Positions 40,289 through 49,683 of a DNA stretch of 64,000 bases are shown here, piece by piece; within the stretch, counting starts at the first letter, position 1, and the number at the start of each line of letters is the position of its first letter. The stretch spans positions 2,030,375 through 2,094,374 of the forward strand of contig JAKZAN010000002.1 in the NCBI GenBank assembly GCA_023053545.1, written 5' to 3'. This stretch comes from Lepidurus packardi (Eukaryota; Arthropoda; Branchiopoda; Notostraca; Triopsidae). The position numbers and the translations under genes are program-made. The notes beneath the pieces were generated by a model. That model had not been told where the DNA came from, made no database searches, and saw only the letters and a list, made by a program, of their open reading frames with translations.

Positions 40289-41706
40289 CGCTTCCGAACT
40301 GCACTAAACCCACAATCCCGCTTCCTTGGCACGGAAATAATGTGGTGTATTCACTATAACTTCCAAGAAAGTTGAGCGTTCCCTTTAGAAAGTAAATTGC
40401 AAAACGCTAGGTAAATCAATGTATATACTATCTAAAACATACATTAGTGAATCCTTTTGTCCAAAACATGTAAAGTTTACAGTTGAAAACGTTTTGTATC
40501 CTGTGATGTATGGAAGTTTTCCGAAGAACTGTGAAGCACTTGAGACAGTTGAGAGGAGTCTTTGACGGGGATGGAGTCCGTATTCCCTGGACGTAACACG
40601 GTGGACACTGTTGGGAAAAACGAAAGAACCGGCCACTCTTAGCAGTTATCTTCTTGGAGTCCTCCTGAAAGCCCTGGCAGGTATATATCTCTTTAAGAGC
40701 GGGAATAACGAAAAGGTAATGCTGGGGCACAAGGAAAGGCTGGTGGTACTGTAGTATCTTTACTCTATGCCCTTATATGAGTCTATCTAACATATATAAC
40801 GTGTGGTGAGAGCTCCTCCTTCTGGGAACGGCAATTGGACCGTTGCACCTGGGGAAACTTGATTAGGAAGCACGGTGCGGACCAAACAGACAAACGCCCC
40901 GCTCATTTCTACCTGCCAGCACCGCGACATGGGTTGGGTTGAGTCTTGTTGTGCCAGTTTTTTTTTGTTTGCTATGCAGCTTTTTATGCTCTCTCCGTAA
41001 GATCGAATGCATACACACTTTCAGGAGGTATTACCCAAACTTCAGGTTGGCGTGTAGTATACAGTCAGGGAAGTTTTGAAGGCCCCCATAGGATTCTGTT
41101 TGTAGTAATCCGTCGTCAAGAAGAAGAAAGGCAATGATGGATAGGAAGCTAATGAGTTACGTAATCAAAAAAGGTTCTAAAACACACCTTCTCTTCTTTA
41201 GCAGTTATAAAGATTGGTATATGTATGCAAGACGTCTCCCTTGCTCAAATATACTTAATACTCGAGTTAGCTCTCGCGGTTTTTGGCAAGCACCATTTCG
41301 CTAGGGCTTTTAGGAAAGGAGGTGGGTTTAAGCTTGTGGTTATGCATAGGAATTATACTGTTTTGGGTTTATTTTTCACCTTTCTTGGTGATGAAGCAAT
41401 TAGGAGAAGCCGGGAGGCGTTTTGGGGTTCTAAACAAGTTTCTGTTTGAAAAACGGGACGGGGAGCGAACGTTTTATACGGGATGTGAGCTTACCACGCT
41501 ATCTGGAGGATTTGAAAGGTACATCAAAGCGTGCAGTGACGTAAAGAGATGGTATGTTGTGACAATTTTAAAACAAATTCCAGGCGTGCGGATTAAAATA
41601 TTGAGATGTAAGAATTCCGAATTGGAAATACTTGGATATAGAACAATCTAATATTGTTAGACCTGATCATGTGGTATGTTCAACAAAGTTGGGAGATAAT
41701 GGGTTA
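40289..41706. other. Upstream region of aristaless
   Basis: Contains the 5' UTR and promoter of aristaless on the - strand. Open frames here are short and unlike known proteins. I cannot place the transcription start from sequence; CATATATAAC at about 40789-40798 is TATA-like but its use is unproven. Confidence 0.5.
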
Positions 41707-41714
41707 GTGTTAAT

Positions 41715-42173
41715 CAGAGCTACTACTAGAGTTCTCGATTTCAACCGCGAACTCATGAGCGCGCTCGAAGATCCACGAGTGAAGATCGCGTTTGCTCGTT
41801 TTCCATTTTTCGCGAGCGAAGAGTAGTGAGCGCAGCGCTTGTCTACTATGGTGGCCATCTACCGCTTAAACTGCAAACTACGTATCCCGCTCTCGGTAAG
41901 AAAAGCTCTTTCTTACTTACAACTCTGGCTTCCCTTCAACAAGCGGATAAATCTTTCCCTAGCTCTTTCTTACCGACTTCTCTATTTGTTCATCTCCATG
42001 GTGATTTTTATAACATATGTGTTACACAATGTGTTGGACAGCCCACAAATGAAAGAACAGGATTTTGTAGAAATGTGCGTCTTATAATTGAAAGGCGTAG
42101 CTCTTTTCTCTGTGTGTTTTAAAATGAGCGCGAGCGTGAGCGCGCTCAAAAAATCGAGCGATCTGCAGCTCTG
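41715..42173. mobile_element. Non-autonomous hAT-like element (MITE), 459 bp
   Basis: The ends are CAGAGCT... and ...AGCTCTG, and the inner terminal sequence is also inverted: CTCGATTT...TGAGCGCGCTC on the left matches GAGCGCGCTCA...AATCGAG on the right. The flanks are GTGTTAAT (41707-41714) and GTGTTAGT (42174-42181), an 8-bp target duplication with one difference. A CAGNG start and 8-bp duplications are hallmarks of the hAT superfamily. The inside has no transposase-like frame, so it would depend on a transposase made elsewhere. The single mismatch in the duplication suggests the insertion is not recent. Confidence 0.75.
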
Positions 42174-42626
42174 GTGTTAGTGCATGCCAATCGAGAAAGG
42201 TCATGCATGCAGCTATTTACGCGTATTGCTGTATTAGAACATTAAAGGGCAAAGGATGAGTGATCCTCCATTAAACTTGTATTTCTTTCAAAATTACATA
42301 AAATTAACCGGACCGAAGGTTGGTTTTGGGAATTTGTTAGTCTTCGTATCTGAAAGGGCGAGAATGATGGTTACGAGTCCTTTCGACACTTCGGTGACAT
42401 CCTTTTTCGTACAGGAAGTTCCTTGACTGCTTGTTGCCTACGGATTCGTGTCGCTGTAACCAAAATTGGGGATAATTAACCCGGTTTTTGCACTAAAAAA
42501 ATTTTAGAAATCGCTTTTGCTTCTACCAGTTTTCGATCTCTCAGTACACGTCGTAATATGGTGGTCTTGAATAAGAAAAGTTGTGAATACAGAAATTTTA
42601 TTTTAATTATACTTTTTTATTTGCTT

Positions 42627-43177
42627 TTACCGTTCTCGAGCCATAGTTTGGTACCGCAAAGGTAAACGTGTTGTAATATTTTCTCCCCCGGTGTATTTGG
42701 AGAAACCAGCTAACTCTTTCCCGATTTTGGGATTCGGGACAAGTGGTAATATTTTCTTTACAGTTATCATCTCATTTAAGTTGTCAGACGTGAAAGACCT
42801 GACAGAGTGGATAGCATAGCAGTTGAACGCCACTATAACTACCAAGATGAAACCAATGGCCCCACAGATGCTTGAGACAATATTAAATTGCCATCCCAGT
42901 CGCGTAATTTGACTTTGGAGCTAAATTGCTGTTCCATTTTCAGTTTACTAAGCATATTCTTAGCAAAAAAACGAGCTTATTTCTTCTGGGCTTGGGCCTG
43001 GTTGGCTAGTGGTACCCCTGGTAGTAGCTTCCGTTGTAAGGGATGAGGTACTAGCGTTAGCGGAGGATTGCTGAGTGGAAGACTCAGAAGGTAGCGGAGT
43101 TATAGTTGGGGAAGAAGAAAGGAGTGTAAGAGCGGTCTGTGATCCTCGAGTCGTACTTAGTACTCTGGGAGAAATTT
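42627..43177 (-). CDS. Putative single-pass membrane protein with Ser/Thr-rich stalk (copy A), 5' end unresolved
   Basis: The surest exon is 42627..42920: acceptor TTTAG, then LQSQITRLGWQFNI, a hydrophobic segment SSICGAIGFILVVIVAFNC and a basic tail ending MARER before TAA at 42627-42629. It resembles the transmembrane exon of the gene at 48619-49683 (see there), starts in the same phase, and the tails share a GFS(K/Q)Y-x-(T/G)G pattern after NP. A second probable exon upstream, about 42981..43177 with acceptor TTTACAG, encodes a Ser/Thr-rich mucin-like stretch (LLSSSPTITPLPSESSTQQ). Its donor is unclear: GAAGAA|ATAAGC looks like a normal donor with its first G changed to A. The start is unresolved; one option is ATG at 43275 (MLHTLRCCILFLILIA, a good signal peptide), another is the exon at 47934-48017. 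No known family recognised. Confidence 0.5.
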
Positions 43178-43480
43178 CTGTAAATAAGATGTTATGATTA
43201 ACCTGCTTTTGGGAGAATTTTTCACCTTGCGATGAGAATGAGAAAGAGTATGCAGCAGCGCAGAGTATGCAACATTGGAGGTATGTCGAATACTAATACA
43301 TTGGACATTATATCCGTAGTTATAGAACCAATTGAATCATTTCCGAGCCAAAATCTTTCGAAGTCATTTTTCTTGAAAGATTGATACTATCACCCATATC
43401 CGCTTTGAAGGAAAGACGTTCGTCTTTATTCGCAAGGGATCCATGTGTGTTAGGAGTCTTGTCAATAGCAACCTATAACC

Positions 43481-43580
43481 GCGTAACCACCGCTTTTTTA
43501 CTCTATAGAGAACTTGCCAAATTCACTAGTGACATCTAGTGATGTTTACATAAACTAACCGCCGCCATTAGACGCGACTT
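43481..43580 (+). repeat. Left terminal inverted repeat of the ISL2EU-like element
   Basis: Outer 44 bp (43481-43524) pair with 47794-47837 at 42 of 44 positions. An inner block, CCGCCATTAGACGCGA at 43562-43577, pairs with the complement near 47748-47765. The sequence between the blocks is unlike on the two sides; on the left it contains the small direct repeat CACTAGTGACATCTAGTGA. Confidence 0.88.
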
Positions 43581-43660
43581 TTTCGCTGTTCTCACTTTCC
43601 CTAGACCTGCGGTGGTGAGTTCCGTTTTCTTTGTTATAATAAATAAGTTTTCAAAATTCA

Positions 43661-45488
43661 ATGGCCGAAAATATTAGTGAAACTTGGTGTAAAAATATAG
43701 AGAAGCTACCAAAGCTAACTGAGAAACTTATTCAGCAATATTTTGAGCAACAGACTACATCAGCCAGGCATTATAATCGAAGTGAACTTTTCCTAAACGA
43801 GCACTACGTGACGGACGTGGAAACTCAACTTCTTCCTTGTGGCAATCAAATTCGCGTTAGAGCCAGATGCAACAGAAGTTTCAGGAAAAACGATGCTCCT
43901 CATCGGGTGGAACTTCTATTTAGAACATCGGTATGTTGTATTTCGTGGCAAGATGCCATAGTTTTTTTTTCGATTTAATAGAGGCTTGAGCATAGCTCGT
44001 TGCCTCGTCTTTATATTGATTATTATTATTTTTGTTTTACATAGGCTTTTGTACCAGGTGATGCCATAGTTTCTGTAAGCTGTTCTTGCACAGTTGGGAG
44101 TCCTGGGTACTGTAACCACGCGATAGCCACCTTAAAACTTTTACACGTTTATCAGAAAGAAGGTTTTACAGAGGTTCCTCCAGAAATTTCATGCACCAGT
44201 AGGCCTAAGCCACAGCAGTGGGGCCGGTCTCGAACCCGGAATGAATTTTCGTTCAGGCTTACAGATGAAAGCCACGGCGAGTGTAATGCTTTCCAGCCTT
44301 GTAAGAAGCCTCGGTTCGACGCGGAACACAAGAATGCTGTTGATGAGCTTTCTCGATCGTTTGAACGGAAGAACAAGCATATTGCCAGACTCCTTAGGAG
44401 TGGGACTTCAATTGCTTCGTCTTCGGGGAAATTGACTCGTCTCGGTGAGGTACCTGGGCAGTCAACCCTCGTATTTCAACTTAATACCAACGAGTCAGAG
44501 TATGACGTAAGTTTGCCTAACACAAGTTTAAGTCTTCATGTTCATTTACGTATTTATGTTCTAGGTGGAAACAAATATTCAACAAACAGTATCCCTCCTT
44601 CGCTCGAAGCTACCTGAGAAATCGTGGTGCGGATTTGCAATGAATGTCCCTGAAGTTAATAAGCACTTGCCAAAGAACACCTTGGATACTGAATTGCTTA
44701 AAAAGCTTCAACTAGACATGTCGAAATCCAAATTTATTGAGAAGAACAGTCGCGCACAATCGAAGAGTGCAATGTGGAAACAGGAACGTGCATTCAGGTA
44801 CAGTTTTAGTAGCTCAGTAACTGGAACAAACTCATTTGAATAAAGTATTTTTCAATTTTACAGGGTAACGGCCAGTACTTTCGGCCAGATCGTCAAACGT
44901 TCATCTCCGTGGACATTGCAAGGAATCAAAAACGTGCTAGAAAGCCGGGACCTTTCCAACCTCCGGCAGATTACACATGGGCAAAAATTTGAATCCGTAG
45001 CTGCAACTCGCTATCAGAGTTCCATGCACCACCTTGGACACCAGATTACAGCACATTTATGTGGCCTTGTAATAGACCCCAACCGGTATTGGCTGGCTGC
45101 TAGTCCGGACCGACGTGTATTTGATCCAACTGAAAATGACCCCGAGGGTCTTGCAGAATTCAAGTGCCCCTATTCTTTAAGGAATCAAACTGCCAAAGAA
45201 TGTCTTTCGACTGCAAATTTCTACGTGCAATTCGTTGATGGTACACCTAGGCTGAACCGGTCACACGAATATTACTGGCAAGTTATGGGCCAAATGGCCT
45301 TAACTGGTTTGAAGTGGTGCGATTTTGTTGTTTTTACGTATAAAGGATTGATTATTGAGCGCATTAGATTTGATCCTGTTAAATGGAATGAAATGTCACA
45401 AAAACTGAACCTATTCTATTTCTCTTATGCACTGCCGTTTTATTCCAAAAGTAATGTTTTGAAGCCTTCATCCAAACTTAATACTTAA
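43661..45488 (+). CDS. Transposon-encoded SWIM zinc finger / YqaJ-type nuclease
   Basis: Four exons: 43661..43930, 44045..44506, 44565..44797 and 44864..45488; 1590 nt, 529 aa, phases close. Residues about 100-120 have a SWIM-type zinc motif (CSCTVGSPGYCNH; CxC...CxH). The C-terminal third has the PD-(D/E)xK layout of YqaJ/lambda-exonuclease-like proteins: a GQKFESVAATRYQ helix, then LAASPDR (Asp) and GLAEFKCP (Glu-x-Lys), followed by EYYWQVMGQMALTG. Lambda-type exonucleases of this fold trim DNA ends; in ISL2EU transposons such a gene accompanies the transposase, and its role in transposition is not settled. Two AATAAA signals follow the stop at 45547 and 45568. The gene lies tail to tail with the transposase, stops 107 nt apart. 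Confidence 0.9.
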
Positions 45489-45595
45489 GTCATATTTATA
45501 AGAAATTGCTAGTACGTAAACACCGAAGTCTATTACAAGTTTGTAAAATAAAGTCAAGTTTGCTAGAAATAAATGGTGAATTTAATTCACATAGT

Positions 45596-47621
45596 TCAAG
45601 AATCAGAATCCGAGTCATTACAACTCTCTTCGGAAATATACATCACGGGCTCGAGAGGGTCTTCTACAGTTGCATTAATAATGGGAGTTTGGAAATTTGA
45701 CAAAGTAACACATACAGTCCAAATTTGATTAGCAAGACTTCTTAAAGAGTGTGGAATAACTTGCGAGAGAATTCTATAGCTCTTTATCCTCGCAATTCGT
45801 CTTTCGACGTGCACTCTAAGAGAAGCAATTTCCTGTGTCGCTTGAACTTCTTCCCTGCTAAACTGGCGGTCCCCACGCTTAAACGGGGGAATATTGAGGG
45901 AGACACCATTTGGCAGCATCTTTTTGATATTAAATCCCTTGTCTGCCATTATTGAATCTCCATCTTCATAAGCCTGGTTTAAAATTCCACAACGCCTCGT
46001 GATTTCCTCATCGCTAATGGATCCAGAATAAAGTGCAGAAACAAATGTGACAAAACCATTTGGGGCAATACCAATAAGACCTTTAAAGGTATGTGTCCCC
46101 TTGTAGTGAGAATAGAGGCCCGTTTTCAGCATAAAGGAACCAGGACTTTCGCACTTAAGCTCCGTACAGTCGATGATGACCCTTGTAGATGGGTACTTTT
46201 CTTGAAAATCCTCTGGCATTGTTTCTGTTATGTACTCCTTGGAGGGCCACAGCTGTAAGCATCCAAGTCGGAAATACATAAAATTGCTCCAACTAGCGAA
46301 TATTCTGCTGACCGTGGAAACGCTGACTTGAAATCTGTGTGCTAAATCTAGCTCCAGAAGATTCAATCGCAGTCGACATAACACCATCAAAAATTGGTCG
46401 ACGGCTTTCAATTTTTGTGGTCGCCCTCGTCTTGTCGGTAGTGCATTCAAGTTGGTACTAACAGGTCCGCGCCATTGTATAATATTTTCGCAATTATCTC
46501 CTGGGTCCAAGTAGCGATATAAGGCACAAAACTCATCCTCGGTCTCCATACCCGTGTAGAGTTTCATCAAGGTGGGGTTCTTACGGATACTGTCGAATGA
46601 CATCTTACTGTTCTTAAGTTGTTGTACTTCGTCGCGGGACGATTTTAGTGCTCGCTGTGATTCCTCAAGCGAGACCTTCAACGCCGCAGTTTCAGTTTCA
46701 GCTAATTTCCTCTTTTGCTTCTCCTTTTCAAGACTGTACAGCAATTCATACTTCTCTTTTTCAATATTTTCCAGTTTCGAAAGAAGCTCTTCAACTGTTT
46801 GTAAGGGTTGCCTCTTTTCTTGAACGCTAGCTGTTTGTGGCAAGTCAATGCCTGATTCGTAAGCCAATAAGTCGCATTGTTCTTCAAAATTGTGAGCTTC
46901 ATCTGGAACACAGGTGACATTTATGCTTGATAACTCCTGTTCCCGTTCTGTACGTGCCACGTGCTGATGTTCCGTATTTTGAGACTCGTTTGCTATTTGT
47001 GGTGAGTTGCAGATTGGTTCGTCCGAGGATAAAGTGACCAGACTTTGTCCGTTTAGAGCTTCATTTGGGGTGTAAAGTTGAGTTTCGGCAGGCTCCGAAT
47101 GTAAATGCGGAGATTGAATCTGTAACAGTTCGCTGGACGGTTGGGATTCAAACACAGGTTTGCTCGCCGAAAGTTTGTTTTCTTCAATAATGTTGGCAGC
47201 TTCCTCTTGATCAGGAGTAAAAGTTTTCGCTGGTGATTTGTGTTCTTTGCGAGGTTTCCTTTGTTTCGGCTTAGGTTTAAATTCGAATACAGACGGTAGA
47301 ACACCAGGTTTCAGCTGACGTCTTCCCGATGGAGGGTCGCAACAGTAGAAATCCTCGGTGTTGTAATGTTTCGAACAAATAACAGTGTTTTTGGTAACCT
47401 GTTCGACAGTAAAATCCAACGTTTTAAAAATAAACAAAAAGAAGGCAAACACGTTCATTTACTTTTATGTTTAGCCCAAGATCTCGCTTAATACGGGATG
47501 TTAATTGCTTTAATAACGTTGGTTCCTTCGGTAACTTGTGGAAAGATATTTTCGGTCCATCACTCAATTTGTAAGATTTTCCTGTTTCTTCCGTGCAGGA
47601 AGGAACACAACAGCTCGGCAT
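45596..47621 (-). CDS. THAP-domain DDE transposase of the ISL2EU/Harbinger type
   Basis: Two exons, 47463..47621 (ATG) and 45596..47398 (TGA), 653 aa, joined in phase 0 (donor AAA|GTAAAT, acceptor CGAACAG|GTT). The N-terminal THAP C2CH zinc finger uses the cysteines of CCVPSC, then CSKH encoded across the intron, and ends in LKPGVLPSVF, the AVPTF-like box. A charged coiled coil (ENIEKEKYELLYSLEKEKQK) follows, then a helix-turn-helix (LDLAHRFQVSVSTVSRIF) and a DDE_4 nuclease core: VIIDCTE (D), SIMADKG (D) and VERRIARIK (E). All three acidic residues are present. It would cut and join transposon ends in the nucleus after THAP-mediated binding of the terminal repeats (family knowledge and inference). 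No premature stop is seen. Confidence 0.92.
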
Positions 47622-47741
47622 TTCAGTTGTTTTTGTTTAATTATCTAAACTAGTTCATAAGAAACTTATATTAAGATAAATAAGCACGTAAATTACCAAT
47701 TTGAGGCAAGATTGTGTTGGTCCTATTTGTTTGTTTACCTT

Positions 47742-47837
47742 CCAGAAAATCGCGTCTAATGGCGGATTTCGCACGTTTTAGTCGATAGAGGGCGAATTTG
47801 GCAAGTTCTCTATAGAGTATACAAGCGGTGGTTACGC
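47742..47837 (-). repeat. Right terminal inverted repeat of the ISL2EU-like element
   Basis: Mirror of the left repeat: outer 44 bp at 47794-47837 and inner block with TCGCGTCTAATGGCGG at 47749-47764. The final GGTTACGC is followed by AGTACA, and the word GTTACGCAGTACA recurs 17 bp further out (47848-47860), beyond the element. Confidence 0.85.
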
Positions 47838-47844
47838 AGTACAA

Positions 47845-47932
47845 TACGTTACGCAGTACAGTTCTATATATAGTTCATATACAGTTCTATATATAGTACA
47901 GTTCTATATATATAACTGTACTGCGTAACGTA
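47845..47932. repeat. Hairpin abutting the transposon's right end
   Basis: TACGTTACGCAGTACAGTT at 47845-47863 is repeated as its exact complement near 47914-47932, giving a 19-bp stem. The loop side is three copies of ACAGTTCTATATATA. The stem contains GTTACGC, the same 7 bp as the transposon terminus. Confidence 0.8.
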
Positions 47933-47933
47933 C

Positions 47934-48017
47934 TTGCAGAAAGCCGAGCACAAACATTCCAAACATAATTCCTTTTGAAATAATGTAAGTCGTCTTTCTC
48001 GTCCGTAAAAGTGCCAT
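47934..48017 (-). CDS. Candidate signal-peptide exon
   Basis: ATG at 48017 in the context AAAATGG, 28 codons (MALLRTRK... then a hydrophobic run GIMFGMFVLGFL) and a good donor, CTGCAA|GTACGT, at 47933. It has the shape of a first exon coding a signal peptide or signal anchor on the same strand as the membrane protein genes on both sides. If real it could splice across the transposon to the copy A exons, which would place the transposon inside an intron; a frame beginning VAIDKTPNTHG follows an acceptor at 43473, but stops after about 50 codons unless spliced. No homology supports this, so it stays tentative. Confidence 0.3.
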
Positions 48018-48618
48018 TTTCACTTCATTCGTATAGAAAGACAGGGCACAACTACAGATGCGTAGCGACAATACGCTGTCAATATGATAATTGGCTTGTG
48101 GCATTAAACCTTTTCCATTTAATCTCAAAAATAATTTCCTAACTAACATCCTTCCATCCTAATCACTAAGAGATTCGCAAATGAATGACTGTCATTGTAC
48201 TCAGTCCTATTATCACTGACAAAATGAGCAAACGGATGAAAAAGGTTCTGATAAAGGGGATCTATAGGTTTGCGTCAGCAATTCTAATTAATCGCAAATT
48301 CATGGTAACAGAGGGAATTGTCATTAGTCTCTTCATTCCTATGTAGAATTATGTCAGGCAGATAGTTATGACCAGATGTAGTTAATATACTCAGTTTTTG
48401 CGTATCGAAATGGAAGAAGTTCGGCTTTAGCCAACATGAATGTATTCATTGTACCTGTTTATACATGGAACTTGTCGTATATTAATGTCTTAAGTTCGTT
48501 AAATAGCATAAACGCATATGTATGCCAACAACAGAGTGAGCAAACTTAGAAGCACTTCGACATTTCTTCAATGTTGAAAAAATGGAATCGACTTTTAAGA
48601 AAAGAGACTAGGTCTTGT

Positions 48619-49683
48619 TTAGTAGTACCCATATGAGTTTTCGTAAGGAGCAGCAGTTCGAGAAGGACCAGCACGAGGTTGATTATTTCCTCTGGCGGGT
48701 TGATTATCTCGAGTCTGATAACTTTTTCGGTCAGATATAGAGTTGTCACGGTTTACTTGTCCATATCTAGGAGGGATAAATGGGAATATAAGTTTTAAAA
48801 ACTTGTTTCGTTTGGTGTTTTGCGCTCTTCAAAGTGTCATTTCATTGTTGACTTACCGCGAGTCCACTGAGGTATCAGCTGCCGGCTTCCGCTCTTCATA
48901 GTAACGCGGGTTACGAAACCTAGAAGTAAACAGTGAATATGCTTATCTTAACGTTATTCTTTGTAATGTAGTAATCACTCGGTTACCTATCTTGGACAGG
49001 CTGAGCTAATGAAGCGTCTCCAGTGGGATACTGAGAAAACCCTCGCACTGAAAGTTCGTCTACATCTTGCGCACTAGTACCGCTAAACGCAGGATTGGTT
49101 TTGGCACTTCTTGGAAGTGTGCCCAGAGCAGAAGGTGAGGCCGTTTTCTTGGATTGTTTGATTCTATAGAAGCATATTTTTGTATCAGTTTAATGCGTCT
49201 ATAATTGCGAAACTAAAAGCAAGCTGAAGTTGTCGAGGTTCAAGAAGTTACTTACGATTGTAAACAAGAGAATTGCACGGCAACCACACAAATTAAGATG
49301 AAACAAACGCCTCCAAAAACACCGGATAAGATATATATTTGCGTCTGAAGGTCGTCCAATTGATCTCGCAACTAAAGATACAGTACTTTAACATCTTATA
49401 AGGATTAAATTCGACTAAAGGTTATACTGCTTGAGGGTCTGGTTCGGACTCTTCCGTAGTGTATTCGACACCATAGCTAGACTGTTGAGAATATGTGTAA
49501 CGGTAAGATTGAGAAATGAAAGTGGCGTTAGGAATGTCGTACTTGGAGGAGTAGGAAAGTAAGGTAGATCGTGGCACACTTCCACATTTCAAGTCTGAAG
49601 TATCCTGGTTTATGGAAAGACTGACACAGCTGCTGCTCGAGTGATTGTTTGGAGAAATACTAAATGATTTCTCGCTTGGTGGT
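48619..49683 (-). CDS. Putative single-pass membrane protein (copy B), unknown family, 5' end unresolved
   Basis: Five exons with matching phases: 49428..49683, 49256..49371, 48987..49163, 48857..48919 and 48619..48766 (TAA at 48619-48621). The first is an extracellular-type stretch rich in Ser and Tyr with two cysteines (DTSDLKCGSVPRSTLL), ending DPQA. The next starts LRDQLDDLQTQ and holds one transmembrane helix (SGVFGGVCFILICVVAVQF). The remainder is a polar tail with NPAFSG, RYYEERKPAADTS and the C-terminus ENSYGYY. The 5' exon may begin earlier: an in-frame acceptor TCTCTAAG before 49695 would add AGDYR. No signal-peptide exon was located. The transmembrane exon parallels that of copy A (L-x2-Q...L...Q...I...S...G...FIL...V), with the same acceptor style and phase. 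I recognise no named family; localisation to a membrane is inferred. Confidence 0.65.

Larger units (their letters stand above)
43481..47837. mobile_element. ISL2EU/Harbinger-type DNA transposon, apparently intact, 4.36 kb
   Basis: Bounded by inverted repeats whose outer 44 bp match at 42 positions, starting GCGTAACCACCGCTT. A second inverted block, CCGCCATTAGACGCGA, lies about 80 bp inside each end. It carries two convergent genes: a SWIM/YqaJ nuclease-like protein (43661-45488, +) and a THAP-domain DDE transposase (45596-47621, -). The combination of THAP transposase with a YqaJ-type exonuclease is known from ISL2EU elements, part of the wider PIF/Harbinger group. Both frames are open throughout and keep their catalytic motifs, so the copy may be young and capable of movement. 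The exact outer end is uncertain by a few bases: both flanks can be read with GC next to GTAACC, which fits either a 2-bp target duplication or two further terminal bases. Confidence 0.88.

Noticed and set aside
41826-42122. 98-codon frame inside the hAT-like element
   Set aside because: No similarity to hAT transposase (no DDE or dimerisation motifs); chance frame in the MITE interior.
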